Origin: an uncultured Butyrivibrio sp.
GTDB taxonomy: Bacteria > Bacillota > Clostridia > Lachnospirales > Lachnospiraceae
Length of the DNA: 64,000 nt
Reading direction: 5' to 3'
Assembly (NCBI RefSeq): GCF_947169445.1
Contig: NZ_CAMVPU010000008.1
Location: 1 to 64,000, forward strand
Position numbers and translations under genes: made by a program. A model generated the notes under the pieces. That model searched no databases and was not told where the DNA came from. It saw only the letters and a program-made list of their open reading frames with translations. Positions 24,987 through 34,529 of the stretch are shown here, piece by piece (the stretch's first letter is position 1; every line of letters starts with the position of its first letter).

Positions 24987-26351
24987 ATGAAAAAGAAGAT
25001 TCTTAGTACTCTGGTTTGTCTGACAGTAGCAGCTACAACTGTTATTGGCTGCGGCAATGCTGCATCAGAACAGACTACAACAACATCTGACACTTCTGCA
25101 CAGACAAAGACAGAAACAACAGAAACTAAGACAGAAGAGAAAAAGGAAGAAGCAGCAGCTTCTACTGATGAGAAGGTAACACTTAGTATCTACACACAGT
25201 ATGCAGATGACGATACAAAGGTTCCATATGATTATGCTGTTGAGCAGCTTGCTCAGGCTTATCCAAATGTTGAGCTTAACCTTATTGTACAGGCTCAGGA
25301 TGATGGCCAGACACTTAAGACACTTGCTGCAACAGGCCAGCTCCCTGATATTTATCAGGCTTCTACAGATATCATCAATACATTCCGTGAGTCCAATCAG
25401 ATCATGGTACTCAACGATGTAGCAAAATCAACAGGCTTCCTTGATAAGCTTTATGACGCTAATAAGGACCTTGCTTATGCAGAGGATGGCAATATTTATG
25501 CATTCCCATTCTCAGGACAGGAATATGTTCTTTGGTACTACAACAAAGCTCTTTTTGCTGAGAACAACCTTGAGATTCCAGAGACTTATGATGAGCTCTT
25601 AAACTGCATCGAAGTTTTCAAGTCAAAGGGAATTACTCCACTTGCTCTCTTTGGACAGGAAGGCTGGAACACAGCAGCAGCTTATGATGTAATCGCAACA
25701 AGATATACAGCTGGCGGTATCAAGGCTCTTGATGAGGGTTCAGCAAACATCACAGACGAAGGCTATGTAAAGGCTGCAAAGAAGATGGAAGAGCTTGTAG
25801 CAGCTGGTCTTTATCAGGAAGATGCTACAACAACTAACTATGATCAGGCTTCTGAGAAGTTCCTTTCAGGAGAAGCTGCTATGTTCATTAACGGTCAGTG
25901 GTACATCGAGGATGCTACAAAGACTCTTGGTGACAACGTTGACTGGATGTTCTATCCTGCAGAGGATTCTGCTTCCTTCGAGGCTGGTAAGGCTGTATTC
26001 TCAGGCGGCGGCAGCTCATCAGGATTTGCAGTTAACCCGGATTCAGAGAATGCTGCACTTGCTGCAGAGGTAGCTGAGTTCATTACAGAGAAGTACTGCG
26101 AAGCAAAGGTTATGTACAGACACAATCCACTTGTTGCTATTGATACAGGAAAAGAGCCTGACTCTGAGTATCCTGCAATGATGAAGAAGCTTTCTGATAC
26201 ACTTCCTTCAATCACATCAACAACAAAGTTCACATGGGGACTTACAAATTCTACATTTAACGACGCTATTCAGTCTGAGTCACAGGGACTTGTTTCCGGA
26301 CAGTTCTCAGCTGATGAATTTATCCAGGATATCCAGGATACAATGGAGTAA
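24987..26351 (+). CDS. Carbohydrate ABC transporter substrate-binding lipoprotein
   Basis: 454 residues. The lipoprotein signal peptide ends at lipobox TVIGCG (lipidated Cys22), followed by a Thr/Glu/Lys-rich spacer to about residue 55 and a family 1 solute-binding fold (VTLSIYTQYADDDTKVPYDYAVEQLAQAYPNVELNLIV). It captures a sugar or oligosaccharide outside the membrane; the substrate is not determinable from the sequence. Codon use is strongly biased (GCT, ACA, AAG), as expected for a highly expressed binding protein. GAAGGGAAGGG precedes the ATG. The permeases follow after a strong hairpin. No ATPase gene is in the cluster. Confidence 0.9.
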   Translation: MKKKILSTLVCLTVAATTVIGCGNAASEQTTTTSDTSAQTKTETTETKTEEKKEEAAASTDEKVTLSIYTQYADDDTKVPYDYAVEQLAQAYPNVELNLIVQAQDDGQTLKTLAATGQLPDIYQASTDIINTFRESNQIMVLNDVAKSTGFLDKLYDANKDLAYAEDGNIYAFPFSGQEYVLWYYNKALFAENNLEIPETYDELLNCIEVFKSKGITPLALFGQEGWNTAAAYDVIATRYTAGGIKALDEGSANITDEGYVKAAKKMEELVAAGLYQEDATTTNYDQASEKFLSGEAAMFINGQWYIEDATKTLGDNVDWMFYPAEDSASFEAGKAVFSGGGSSSGFAVNPDSENAALAAEVAEFITEKYCEAKVMYRHNPLVAIDTGKEPDSEYPAMMKKLSDTLPSITSTTKFTWGLTNSTFNDAIQSESQGLVSGQFSADEFIQDIQDTME

Positions 26352-26405
26352 TTAAAGTAACAGTTCATAGTAATTCATAAATAACATCAACTTATATAAT
26401 TTACA

Positions 26406-26432
26406 GGGCGGCAATTTGTTGCCGCCCGTAAT
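26406..26432 (+). promoter_or_regulatory. Hairpin between the binding-protein and permease genes
   Basis: GGGCGGCAA pairs perfectly with TTGCCGCCC around a TTTG loop, followed by GTAATTTT. Such stems after binding-protein genes usually reduce read-through and stabilise the upstream message, giving excess binding protein over permease. Confidence 0.75.
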
Positions 26433-26447
26433 TTTGGGAGATTAACC

Positions 26448-27359
26448 ATGAAAAAATACATGGGAAACAAGCTGGCGATACTTCTTTTTGTTTTACCGGC
26501 CTTAGCAATTTTTATTACTTTTGATTTCATACCGATCATTCAGGTTTTTGCATATAGCTTTACTGACTGGAATGGTCTTACAATGCCGAATTTTACAGGC
26601 CTTAAAAACTATTTAGACCTGTTCACTGATAGAGTTTTTTATACTTCAAACAGAAACCAGTTCATTTTTGCCATTGTAATTACTGTTTATCAGATGCTTT
26701 TTGCTACAGTATTTGCAATCACTATTTCAGATAAAAAGATGAAGGGAAGAAAGTTTTTAAGAGTAGCTTACTTTATTCCTGTTATTCTTTCCGTAACTGT
26801 AGTATGTCAGCTTTGGAGTGCCATCCTTAGCGGAGAAGGTCTTTTAAATAAACTGTTTGAAGTTGCCGGATCTGATTTTAAGCAGAACTGGCTTGGAGAT
26901 AGATATAAGGCTATATATGTTATCGCATTTGTTAATGCATGGCAGTGGATGGGATATCAGTTTGCACTTATTGTTGCAGGAATCAAATCCATCCCTTCAG
27001 ATTATTACGAAGCTGCCAGAATTGATGGCTGTTCCAACGCAAGAGCCCACATGAAGATAACTATTCCGCTTCTTGCTGAGACTTATAAGTTCTGTCTTAT
27101 TATTTCTCTTACAGGCGGTATCAAGGCCTTTACTGAAATGAATATTTTGACAGGTGGTGGTCCTAATAAATCTACCTTTACACTTACCTATATGATGTAT
27201 AATGCAGCCTTTAAGAAGTCTGACTACGGTTATGGACTTGCCGCAGCATCAATAATGGTAATTGAATGTATGCTTGTAATGCTGGTCATCAATTTCATTT
27301 TCAGAGACAAGGACCAGAAGAAGGAAGAAGAAAAAGCCAGGAGGAAGCGCAATGCGTAA
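26448..27359 (+). CDS. Sugar ABC transporter permease 1 (MalF/UgpA type)
   Basis: 303 residues with six membrane helices and the inner-membrane EAA loop YYEAARIDGCSNARAHMKITIPLL (about residues 185-208), which docks on the ATPase. It begins with the family-typical KLAILLFVLPALAIFITFDFIPIIQVFAYSFTDW. It pairs with the next gene, which overlaps by 8 bases, to form the heterodimeric channel. The ATPase must come from elsewhere, probably a shared MsmK/MalK-like protein. Confidence 0.92.
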   Translation: MKKYMGNKLAILLFVLPALAIFITFDFIPIIQVFAYSFTDWNGLTMPNFTGLKNYLDLFTDRVFYTSNRNQFIFAIVITVYQMLFATVFAITISDKKMKGRKFLRVAYFIPVILSVTVVCQLWSAILSGEGLLNKLFEVAGSDFKQNWLGDRYKAIYVIAFVNAWQWMGYQFALIVAGIKSIPSDYYEAARIDGCSNARAHMKITIPLLAETYKFCLIISLTGGIKAFTEMNILTGGGPNKSTFTLTYMMYNAAFKKSDYGYGLAAASIMVIECMLVMLVINFIFRDKDQKKEEEKARRKRNA

Positions 27360-28197
27360 AGAAAGTAATAATAAAGCACTGCATTACATATTCGTCGTAT
27401 TTTGCTGGATTTATGCAGCGTTTTCACTATATCCACTGATCTGGATGCTATTTTATTCATTTAAGACCAACCAGGAAATCTTTGTAACTAATCCCTTTGG
27501 ATTTCCCTGGCCTCTTCACTATGAGAACTATATAACTGCCTGGACCAAGTATGATGTACCTCTTTATTTTATAAATAGTTTGCTTGTATCTATTGGAACA
27601 GTAGTGATTACAATTTTTTGTGCACTTTTGTTTTCATATGCAACCAGTAGAATGGTTTGGAAACTTAAGACCTTTACAAGGCTCTTTTTAGGACTTGGAA
27701 TGTTTATTCCGGTTCAGGCAATCATGATTCCTGTTGTAAAAGTAGTTCAGAATTTTAACCTCATGGGAACAAGATGGTCACTTATTTTCCCTTATATAGC
27801 AATTAACCTTGCGTTCGCTTGCATGGTATACTACGGATTCTTTAAGGGAATTCCTATGGAGCTTGAAGAAGCTGCCTGCATGGATGGAGCTAACATTTAT
27901 CAGACATTCTTTATGATAATTGAGCCTTTAGTTAGACCTGCAACAGTTACACTTGTAATTTATATATTCCTTAATGCATGGAATGAGTTTATCCTTGCTA
28001 ACGTAGTTGTTGGTAGTATTCCTAAGCTTAAGACACTTCCTCTTGGAGTTTTATTCTTCCAGGGAGAATTTACAACTGACTGGGGCGGAATGGGAGCAAC
28101 AATGGTAATTGCTTCTTTCCCTGCAATAATTGTTTATTCAATCTTCTCAGAACAGGTTGAAAGTGCCATGACTATCGGCGGCGCAGTTAAGGGATGA
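27352..28197 (+). CDS. Sugar ABC transporter permease 2 (MalG/UgpE type)
   Basis: 281 residues, six helices, EAA loop LEEAACMDGANIYQTFFMIIEPLVRP (about residues 170-195). The N-terminus IFVVFCWIYAAFSLYPLIWMLFYSFKTNQEI is standard for MalG-type permeases. It starts 8 bases inside the previous gene with AGGAAG upstream. A terminator follows. Confidence 0.92.
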   Translation: MRKESNNKALHYIFVVFCWIYAAFSLYPLIWMLFYSFKTNQEIFVTNPFGFPWPLHYENYITAWTKYDVPLYFINSLLVSIGTVVITIFCALLFSYATSRMVWKLKTFTRLFLGLGMFIPVQAIMIPVVKVVQNFNLMGTRWSLIFPYIAINLAFACMVYYGFFKGIPMELEEAACMDGANIYQTFFMIIEPLVRPATVTLVIYIFLNAWNEFILANVVVGSIPKLKTLPLGVLFFQGEFTTDWGGMGATMVIASFPAIIVYSIFSEQVESAMTIGGAVKG

Positions 28198-28233
28198 TCG
28201 AGATTATATTAGTTTAGTAAAGATGTTACATAT

Positions 28234-28290
28234 GAGACGGGAAAATCGCTTTTTATATATAAAACGATTTTTCCGTCTCTGTTATTGTTT
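28234..28290 (+). terminator. Terminator of the sugar ABC operon
   Basis: A long stem pairs GAGACGG and AAAATCG (28234-28249) with CGATTTTT and CCGTCTC (28264-28279), followed by a T-rich stretch. Confidence 0.8.
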
Positions 28291-28336
28291 CTACGAAGTG
28301 GTTTTTTCTCTATAGATTCATGATAAAATATAGCTT

Positions 28337-30238
28337 ATGAATAATTCGGATTTTAAAAACATGACCTTGAAGGACATGGAGGAATATATTCCAAAGGGGC
28401 GCCGTCCCGGTAAAGAGCGGGCCAGGAACATGTCCATAAAATATAAGATAGCGTCAATTACAATTTTGGTAGCACTGATTCCTATGGTGGTACTGACTGT
28501 TTTGATGCTTTTTTTCTATAACAGGGCGATCATGCAAAGGGCAGATAAGCAGATTGAAGAAAATATTAGGATTATGTCTGACAGGCTTTCTTCAGTGCTT
28601 CAAAATGGTGAGCTTTGTTCTAATAATCTGACCATAGAATTCGGAAATTATTATAATGATAAATCCATCAAGCAGGTTACCAGAGATAATAAGATAATAA
28701 GCCAGTTATCCCAGTCGCTTCTTGTATATAACGGAATTACCTCTATTGTATTTCTGGATAACAGCGGAAGATTTTACAGTACAGATCCGTATTTCAACAA
28801 GGATAGTGACAAGATTAAGTATTCTAACTATGTTTATGTTCTTTCTGGTGCCGGTGGCAAAACAGTTTTGATGGACCTAAAGGATAATCCCTTTAACAGG
28901 GAGGGAAAAGAAGTAGTTACCCTCGGGAAGCATGTCCTGAATATAGTTACCGGTCAGCATTTGGGATATCTTTTTATAAATATGGATAAGGATTATCTGA
29001 TTGAATCCTCTCAGAGTGAAATAAGTTATTACTTTATCTATGACAGAGATGGCAATAATATCAGACAATCATCTATAAATGATCCTATTTACGAAGATGA
29101 GGAACTCATAAGGAGCCTTTATACAACAGAGAATAAGCTTGTGCGTTACGGTAAGGAATCATATCTTTTTGCAAAGGATGATATAGATAAGTTTAATCTT
29201 ACTGTAGTTGGAATCACCAATTTGAATAAGTTTAATGTTACAGGTATGGATCTGTGCTTTATTATTTTGACCACCGGAGGATTTACCGCAGTTCTTTTAC
29301 TTTTGTCGGTGGCATTTTCTGCCAATTTCGTTACTAAGCCTTTGAAGGTGCTTCATGATGGCGCTGAGCAGATTGCAGAAGGAGATATGAGTGTCAGATT
29401 CAGGTTTAAGACCAAGGATGAGATTGGGCGTCTTGGAAGAATCTTTAACTACATGACACAGCGTAATTTGGAACTACTTAAGCAGGTAGACGATGAGGCC
29501 AGGAAAAAGAGAGAATATGAACTGGCACTTATTCAGGAGCAGGTTAAGCCGCATTTTCTTTATAACACGCTGGATATCATCATTATGCTTATTGAGATGA
29601 ACCGTAGTAAAGAGGCTTCGAGGGTTACCCATAAACTCGCAAGCTATTACAAGAATTCCTTATCAGGTAGTGAGGAAATTGTTACTATAGAGCGTGAAAT
29701 CCAGATCATAAGGGATTATCTGGATCTTCAGACTATGCGATATGGAGATAAGTTTAGCTATGAGCTTGACATTGATGAGAATATTTACAGCTCTCATATT
29801 CCCAAGATGACGCTGCAGCCTCTTGTCGAGAATGCTATTTATCACGGCATTAAGAATATGTCCGGACATGGGAAAATAACTGTTTTAGGAAGATGTATTG
29901 AACCTTTAAACGAGGCGGATTTAAGTGACCTTTTAGCTATAAAAAATAAGTATGTTGAGCTTAGGGTTATTGATGATGGTATCGGAATGGATCAGGAAGA
30001 GCTTTCAAAGCTTAATGATCTTCTTACAAAAGAGAATGTTTTTGACAGTGACGAGAAGAAGCTGGAAAAAGAAGCTGAGATAACCGATCACGATACCACA
30101 AAGGGTGGAAGCCACTTTGGACTTTATAGTGTTGCTAAGAGAATTAAGCTTTATTTTGGAAAAGAGTATGGTGCCAGAATTGAAAGCAGGAAAATGGAAG
30201 GAACCACAGTTATTGTATCTGTGCCGTATTTAGAGTAA
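28337..30238 (+). CDS. YesM/LytS-type sensor histidine kinase
   Basis: 633 residues. The cytosolic N-terminus (about 1-36) is followed by a membrane helix (~38-60), an extracellular sensor domain (~60-310), a second helix (~311-333), and a HAMP domain (PLKVLHDGAEQIAEGDMSVRF). The His_kinase domain has VKPHFLYNTLD with His406, and the ATPase domain has LQPLVENAIYHGI and DDGIGM. The usual partner is an AraC-type response regulator, and one starts 13 bases downstream. Position after the sugar ABC operon suggests it senses the same or a related sugar. The ~65-residue insert before the GGSHFGLYSVAKRI motif (ELSKLNDLLTKENVFDS...) is slightly long. Confidence 0.92.
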   Translation: MNNSDFKNMTLKDMEEYIPKGRRPGKERARNMSIKYKIASITILVALIPMVVLTVLMLFFYNRAIMQRADKQIEENIRIMSDRLSSVLQNGELCSNNLTIEFGNYYNDKSIKQVTRDNKIISQLSQSLLVYNGITSIVFLDNSGRFYSTDPYFNKDSDKIKYSNYVYVLSGAGGKTVLMDLKDNPFNREGKEVVTLGKHVLNIVTGQHLGYLFINMDKDYLIESSQSEISYYFIYDRDGNNIRQSSINDPIYEDEELIRSLYTTENKLVRYGKESYLFAKDDIDKFNLTVVGITNLNKFNVTGMDLCFIILTTGGFTAVLLLLSVAFSANFVTKPLKVLHDGAEQIAEGDMSVRFRFKTKDEIGRLGRIFNYMTQRNLELLKQVDDEARKKREYELALIQEQVKPHFLYNTLDIIIMLIEMNRSKEASRVTHKLASYYKNSLSGSEEIVTIEREIQIIRDYLDLQTMRYGDKFSYELDIDENIYSSHIPKMTLQPLVENAIYHGIKNMSGHGKITVLGRCIEPLNEADLSDLLAIKNKYVELRVIDDGIGMDQEELSKLNDLLTKENVFDSDEKKLEKEAEITDHDTTKGGSHFGLYSVAKRIKLYFGKEYGARIESRKMEGTTVIVSVPYLE

Positions 30239-30251
30239 GGGAGAAAAAGCT

Positions 30252-31823
30252 TTGATACGAATAATGATTGTTGATGATATGCCAATTTTCCTTGAATATT
30301 TAAGGGGATGCATTGATTGGAATGCCTACGGCTTTGAGATATGCTGTGAAGCACATGATGGGAAGGAAGCACTTGATAAAATAGAAGAGTTCTATCCCGA
30401 TGTTGTGCTGACTGATATAACTATGCCTTATATTAATGGACTTGAACTGGCTGAGAGAATTACCAGGAATTATCCGGATATTTCTGTAATCCTGATCACT
30501 GGTAATAATGAGTTTGAATATGCCAGAAAAGCAGTTAAGATCGGGGTTTGTGATTATATTGTTAAACCTTTTGAAAAGGAAGAACTGATCCTTAGTCTTC
30601 TTAAACTGCAAGACAATATAGAAAAGGCTGTTGAAAGTTCTTTACACCAAAACGAAGAACATTACGATGAGCTTAGAGGCCTTATTTATGCCGGAGTTTC
30701 TGATGATGATATGGCCGGCAAAATAGAGAAACGGATATTTGGTGAGGATAATTCAAAGGGATATCTTCTGGCGCTGCTTAGCTTTGATGCCAAGGGATTT
30801 CCTGAGAACGATACGGATTCCAGAGAAAGGCTCATGAACTGGGAGAATCTTATAGCCAGGATGCTTGAGGATAAGCTTGAAATTGATGGAACCTTTAAGA
30901 TTTTTCATGATTTTGAGAATAACATTGTTGTCCTTATGAGCTTTAAGAGCGAAGTAGATATTGAAAACTATAAGGGCTATGAGTTTTCAGATATTATCCA
31001 GATTGTCAAAAACCAGCTTGGAATTAACAGCGCTATAGCTTTATCTAAAGCGTCTTCTTTATCTGAACTAAAAAAGGCGTATGAAAAAGGGCTTGTATAT
31101 ATAGCTCAGAAGGGATATGGCCAGCTTTATGACCTTCGTAATTTTGATGAAAAAATAGCATATTCTTCTTTAGATGCAATAATCCGTTTAAATAAAGATT
31201 TGGAAACTCTTCAGGCTGAGGATGCTGAAAATGTTTTGAATTCGTTATGGGATACGCTTCATTTTAATGATACTTCAGATGAAAATAAGATATCCATATC
31301 CGATATGAATCTTTTGACAAGTGCCATTAGCATTCTTATGACCAATATAATCAGTAATGGCTTTTCAATTGAAAAGATATATGGAGAGGGCTTTTCACCT
31401 GAGAAATTCATGTCTGCTTCGGCTTCTTCCGAGGAACTTAAGGAGAACGTCATTCTTCTTTACAAAAAAAGAATTGAATTTGAAAAGGGAAAAAAATCTT
31501 CTCAGACCCATGATGTAGCAAGTGCAGCAAAAGCCTATATTGAGTCACATTTTTCGGATAGTAACCTGTCTATCTCGGATATATCCGAGAATTTATGCGT
31601 AAATCAGACTTATCTTCGCAAAATGTTTAAAAGTGAAATGGATATGACCTTATCTGAATATATTACTCATTACAGGATGCAGGAAGCAAAGCATCTGCTT
31701 ACTTCTACAGATGAGATTCTTTCAAGTATTGCTGAAAAAGTAGGCTATAACGACGTTAGCTATTTTTCTAATGTCTTTAAGAAGTTTTATGGAGTTTCTC
31801 CAAGGAGCATGGCAAAAGAGTAA
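30252..31823 (+). CDS. YesN-type response regulator with AraC DNA-binding domain
   Basis: 523 residues. The receiver domain (1-~120) has Asp8/Asp9 and phospho-acceptor Asp55 in VVLTDITMPY. A middle region of ~290 residues has unknown detail, and a C-terminal AraC double helix-turn-helix (about 420-520) has YIESHFSDSNLSISDISENL and VGYNDVSYFSNVFKKFYGVSPRSM. It begins at TTG 30252, 13 bases after the kinase stop, with AAGGGAGAAAA upstream. It is the likely activator of the sugar operon at 24987-28197, whose promoter has a good -10 but weak -35 and an upstream palindrome. Confidence 0.92.
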   Translation: MIRIMIVDDMPIFLEYLRGCIDWNAYGFEICCEAHDGKEALDKIEEFYPDVVLTDITMPYINGLELAERITRNYPDISVILITGNNEFEYARKAVKIGVCDYIVKPFEKEELILSLLKLQDNIEKAVESSLHQNEEHYDELRGLIYAGVSDDDMAGKIEKRIFGEDNSKGYLLALLSFDAKGFPENDTDSRERLMNWENLIARMLEDKLEIDGTFKIFHDFENNIVVLMSFKSEVDIENYKGYEFSDIIQIVKNQLGINSAIALSKASSLSELKKAYEKGLVYIAQKGYGQLYDLRNFDEKIAYSSLDAIIRLNKDLETLQAEDAENVLNSLWDTLHFNDTSDENKISISDMNLLTSAISILMTNIISNGFSIEKIYGEGFSPEKFMSASASSEELKENVILLYKKRIEFEKGKKSSQTHDVASAAKAYIESHFSDSNLSISDISENLCVNQTYLRKMFKSEMDMTLSEYITHYRMQEAKHLLTSTDEILSSIAEKVGYNDVSYFSNVFKKFYGVSPRSMAKE

Positions 31824-31888
31824 TTGAATTTATGGTTCTTTGGGCAAAATTTTCGCATAAAAAGAATGAAGATATTAATATTGCTTGG

Positions 31889-31926
31889 TTGAATGTAGAT
31901 ATCCATATGGTTATAATTGATTAATC
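31889..31926 (+). promoter_or_regulatory. proA promoter with overlapping GATNNATC motif
   Basis: TTGAAT (31889-31894), a 17-nt spacer and a perfect TATAAT (31912-31917). TTGATTAATC (31917-31926) directly follows the -10 and resembles the TTGATTTATC element at proB copy 2 and serC. Confidence 0.65.
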
Positions 31927-32007
31927 GCTTGTTTTGTAGCTTTTTTGTTTACTGATGCAAGACCATGCAGTTTGAGTCTTATTTGGTATTGATTGTGGAG
32001 GAGACCT

Positions 32008-33252
32008 ATGGATATTACTCAGATTTGTCAAAGAGCCAAAGATGTTAAGTACGATGTACAGAAACTAAGCACAGAAGCTAAGAATAATGCGCTTAGAAAT
32101 GTGGCAGATGCACTTGTTTTAAACAGCCAGTTCATTATTGATGAGAATAAAAAGGACTATGATGAAGGTGTTAAAAACAATATGCATCCCGGTATGCTGG
32201 ATAGGCTTCTTTTAAACGAGAAGAGAATTGCTGCAATGGCAGAGGGACTTCGCCAGGTTGCTGATCTTGAGGATCCTATCGGACAGGAAATCGAACACTT
32301 TGAAAGACCAAACGGCCTTAAGATATCTAAGGTCAGAGTTCCTTTTGGGGTTGTTGGGATTATTTATGAATCAAGACCAAATGTTACTGCTGATGCATTC
32401 AGCCTTACCTTTAAATCCGGCAATGCTGTTATTTTAAAGGGCGGCAGCGATGCAATCAATAGTAATATTGCTATCACTAAGGTTATTCGTGATAGCCTTT
32501 CGACTGATGGTATCAATCCTGATGCTGTTTTACTTATAGAATCGACAGACAGAAATGATACTACTAAGTTCATGCAGATGAAGGAATATGTTGACGTTCT
32601 TATTCCAAGAGGGAGCGCAAGGCTTATCAAAGCAGTTGTTGAGAATTCCAATATTCCTGTAATTGAGACAGGAACCGGAAACTGTCATATCTATGTTGAT
32701 AAGGAAGCTGATCTTGATAAGGCTATTCCTATAATAATTAATGCCAAGACTCAGAGGATTGGTGTTTGCAACGCAGCAGAGTCTTTAATCGTTCATGAAG
32801 ACATTAAGGCAAAGTTTCTTCCTGCTTTTGCAAAAGCTATGAAAGAGCATGGCGTTGAGGTTAGAGCTGATGAGGCAGCGAAAGTCATCGTGCCTGATTT
32901 TAATGACGCTTCGGAAGAAGATTTTGGTAAAGAGTATCTGGATTATATTATTTCAGTTAAGACTGTAAGTAATGTTCAGGAAGCCATTGACCATATAAAT
33001 AAATATAATACAGGTCATTCCGAATCAATCATTACTGAGAATAAGGAAACTGCTGCTAAATTCCTTAATGAAGTTGATGCTGCATGTGTCTATGTAAATG
33101 CATCTACAAGATTTACGGATGGCTTTGAGTTTGGTCTTGGTGCTGAGATTGGAATCAGTACGCAAAAGCTTCATGCAAGGGGACCTATGGGACTTAGGGA
33201 ACTGACATCTTACAAATACCAGATAGTTGGGGATGGACAGATCAGACCATAA
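32008..33252 (+). CDS. proA: Glutamate-5-semialdehyde dehydrogenase (gamma-glutamyl phosphate reductase)
   Basis: Reduces glutamyl-5-phosphate to glutamate-5-semialdehyde with NADPH, the second step of proline synthesis after ProB. The 414 residues are full length: N-terminal DITQICQRAKDVKYDVQKLS, GVVGIIYESRPNVTADA, the catalytic-Cys segment RIGVCNAAESLIVHE, and the C-terminal HARGPMGLRELTSYKY. The frame is open back to 31993, but GGAGGA at 31997-32002 marks ATG 32008. It stands alone, far from both proB copies, with its own promoter. Confidence 0.97.
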   Translation: MDITQICQRAKDVKYDVQKLSTEAKNNALRNVADALVLNSQFIIDENKKDYDEGVKNNMHPGMLDRLLLNEKRIAAMAEGLRQVADLEDPIGQEIEHFERPNGLKISKVRVPFGVVGIIYESRPNVTADAFSLTFKSGNAVILKGGSDAINSNIAITKVIRDSLSTDGINPDAVLLIESTDRNDTTKFMQMKEYVDVLIPRGSARLIKAVVENSNIPVIETGTGNCHIYVDKEADLDKAIPIIINAKTQRIGVCNAAESLIVHEDIKAKFLPAFAKAMKEHGVEVRADEAAKVIVPDFNDASEEDFGKEYLDYIISVKTVSNVQEAIDHINKYNTGHSESIITENKETAAKFLNEVDAACVYVNASTRFTDGFEFGLGAEIGISTQKLHARGPMGLRELTSYKYQIVGDGQIRP

Positions 33253-33350
33253 TATAGAAAAATTTATATTCTTGAATGGATAATCAGCAATATTGATGAA
33301 TTCAGGAATGTAGAAATATAGAAATATTAAAGGATATTTGGGGATAGGTT

Positions 33351-34448
33351 ATGGCAATTACAAACAATGAGGAGCTTCTTTTGGCCAAGAAGCAGATTAT
33401 CGAAGTGGCAAAAGAACTCCATGAGGTGGGACTTTTAGTTAGAACCTGGGGGAATTTAAGTCAAAGAGTTGATAATGATACTTTTATAATTACGCCAAGC
33501 GGAATCAAATACGAGGATCTTACTCCTGAAATGATCGTGAAGGTTAATATTCATGATCTTTCTTATGAAGGAGATGTCCTTCCTTCAAGCGAAAAAGCGG
33601 TTCATGCTGCCTGCTACAAGGTTAGAAAGGATGTGGATTTCATCGTACATACTCATCAGGTATATGCATCCTGCGCAGGAACGCTTGGAATCAAGAAGAT
33701 ACTTACATATTTTGATGATGAGGATATGGTTATTCCTGTTGCACCTTATGCACTTCCCGGAACACAGAAGCTGGCTGATAATGTGGAAATGACATTAAAG
33801 AAGTTTCCGGATATAAACGGGATCATCATGGCTAATCATGGAACTATCTGTCTTGGCAGAAATTCCAAGGAAGCTGTATTTGAAGCTGAGAAAATGGAAG
33901 TTGCATGCCATAATTTCTTAAGTGATGTATGTAAAACTGATATGAATCATGGTGTTGAGGAAGGCTTTAGCAGTCACCTTGAAAACGGTGAAATAGTCTA
34001 TGATATTCCGGATACTCCGCAAAGAGTTAAAAATATCCACAAGGAAATTTATCGCAGAAGACCTGATGTTAAATATATTGTTCATAATAAGTCAGAGGCT
34101 GTTATGACTGTTTCCAGAAGAGCTAATCATATGAGACCTCTTTTGGATGATTTTGCCCAGCTTATTGGATATAGTATAAAGGTTCCAAGTAACGAGCAGG
34201 GAAGAGACGGAGACAGCTACCATAATATAAAAAAGCATGTAAATGCTATTTTTGCTCTGAATGATGGAGCATATTGCGTTGGCAAGACCTATGATGATGC
34301 TATGGCTGTGGCCATCGTTCTTGATAAGGGATGTATTGCCCATATTTCTGTTATGAGGCATGGTGAAGGACATTATCTTTCCCTTTTAGAGTGTTTCAAA
34401 ATGAATCACCATTATAGAAAAAGCTACTCGAAATTAGCAGAGAAATAA
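33351..34448 (+). CDS. Tandem class II aldolase/adducin-fold protein with degenerate second domain
   Basis: 365 residues, much longer than the ~210-230 of single-domain members such as fuculose-1-phosphate aldolase. Domain 1 (residues ~5-200) keeps the zinc site and catalytic Glu: WGNLSQRV, Glu81 in SSEKAVHAACY, His100-Thr-His102 and His163 in NHGTICLG. Domain 2 (~220-350) repeats the fold (HKEIYRRRPDVKYIVHNKSEAV, FALNDGAYCVGKTYDDA), but the second metal His is Lys247, the third is Asp305 and the Glu is absent, so it is probably inactive. The substrate is unknown; candidates are sugar phosphates or methylthioribulose-like compounds. It stands alone between proA and the pot operon, and a shared bidirectional terminator follows. 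Confidence 0.8.
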   Translation: MAITNNEELLLAKKQIIEVAKELHEVGLLVRTWGNLSQRVDNDTFIITPSGIKYEDLTPEMIVKVNIHDLSYEGDVLPSSEKAVHAACYKVRKDVDFIVHTHQVYASCAGTLGIKKILTYFDDEDMVIPVAPYALPGTQKLADNVEMTLKKFPDINGIIMANHGTICLGRNSKEAVFEAEKMEVACHNFLSDVCKTDMNHGVEEGFSSHLENGEIVYDIPDTPQRVKNIHKEIYRRRPDVKYIVHNKSEAVMTVSRRANHMRPLLDDFAQLIGYSIKVPSNEQGRDGDSYHNIKKHVNAIFALNDGAYCVGKTYDDAMAVAIVLDKGCIAHISVMRHGEGHYLSLLECFKMNHHYRKSYSKLAEK

Positions 34449-34494
34449 TCGTTAAATCGTGATATAATATTATTATATTATGCTACACAAATAT

Positions 34495-34525
34495 AAAAGA
34501 GTTTTGCGTATTGCAAAACTCTTTT
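34495..34525. terminator. Bidirectional terminator between the aldolase-fold gene and potD
   Basis: A perfect 13-bp inverted repeat AAAAGAGTTTTGC / GCAAAACTCTTTT with a 5-nt loop; A- and T-runs allow function for both convergent genes. Confidence 0.9.
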
Positions 34526-34529
34526 AATA

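Noticed and set aside
28337..30238. Chemoreceptor function for the membrane signalling protein
   Set aside because: It has a His_kinase domain with His406 and ATPase motifs and no methyl-accepting signalling domain.
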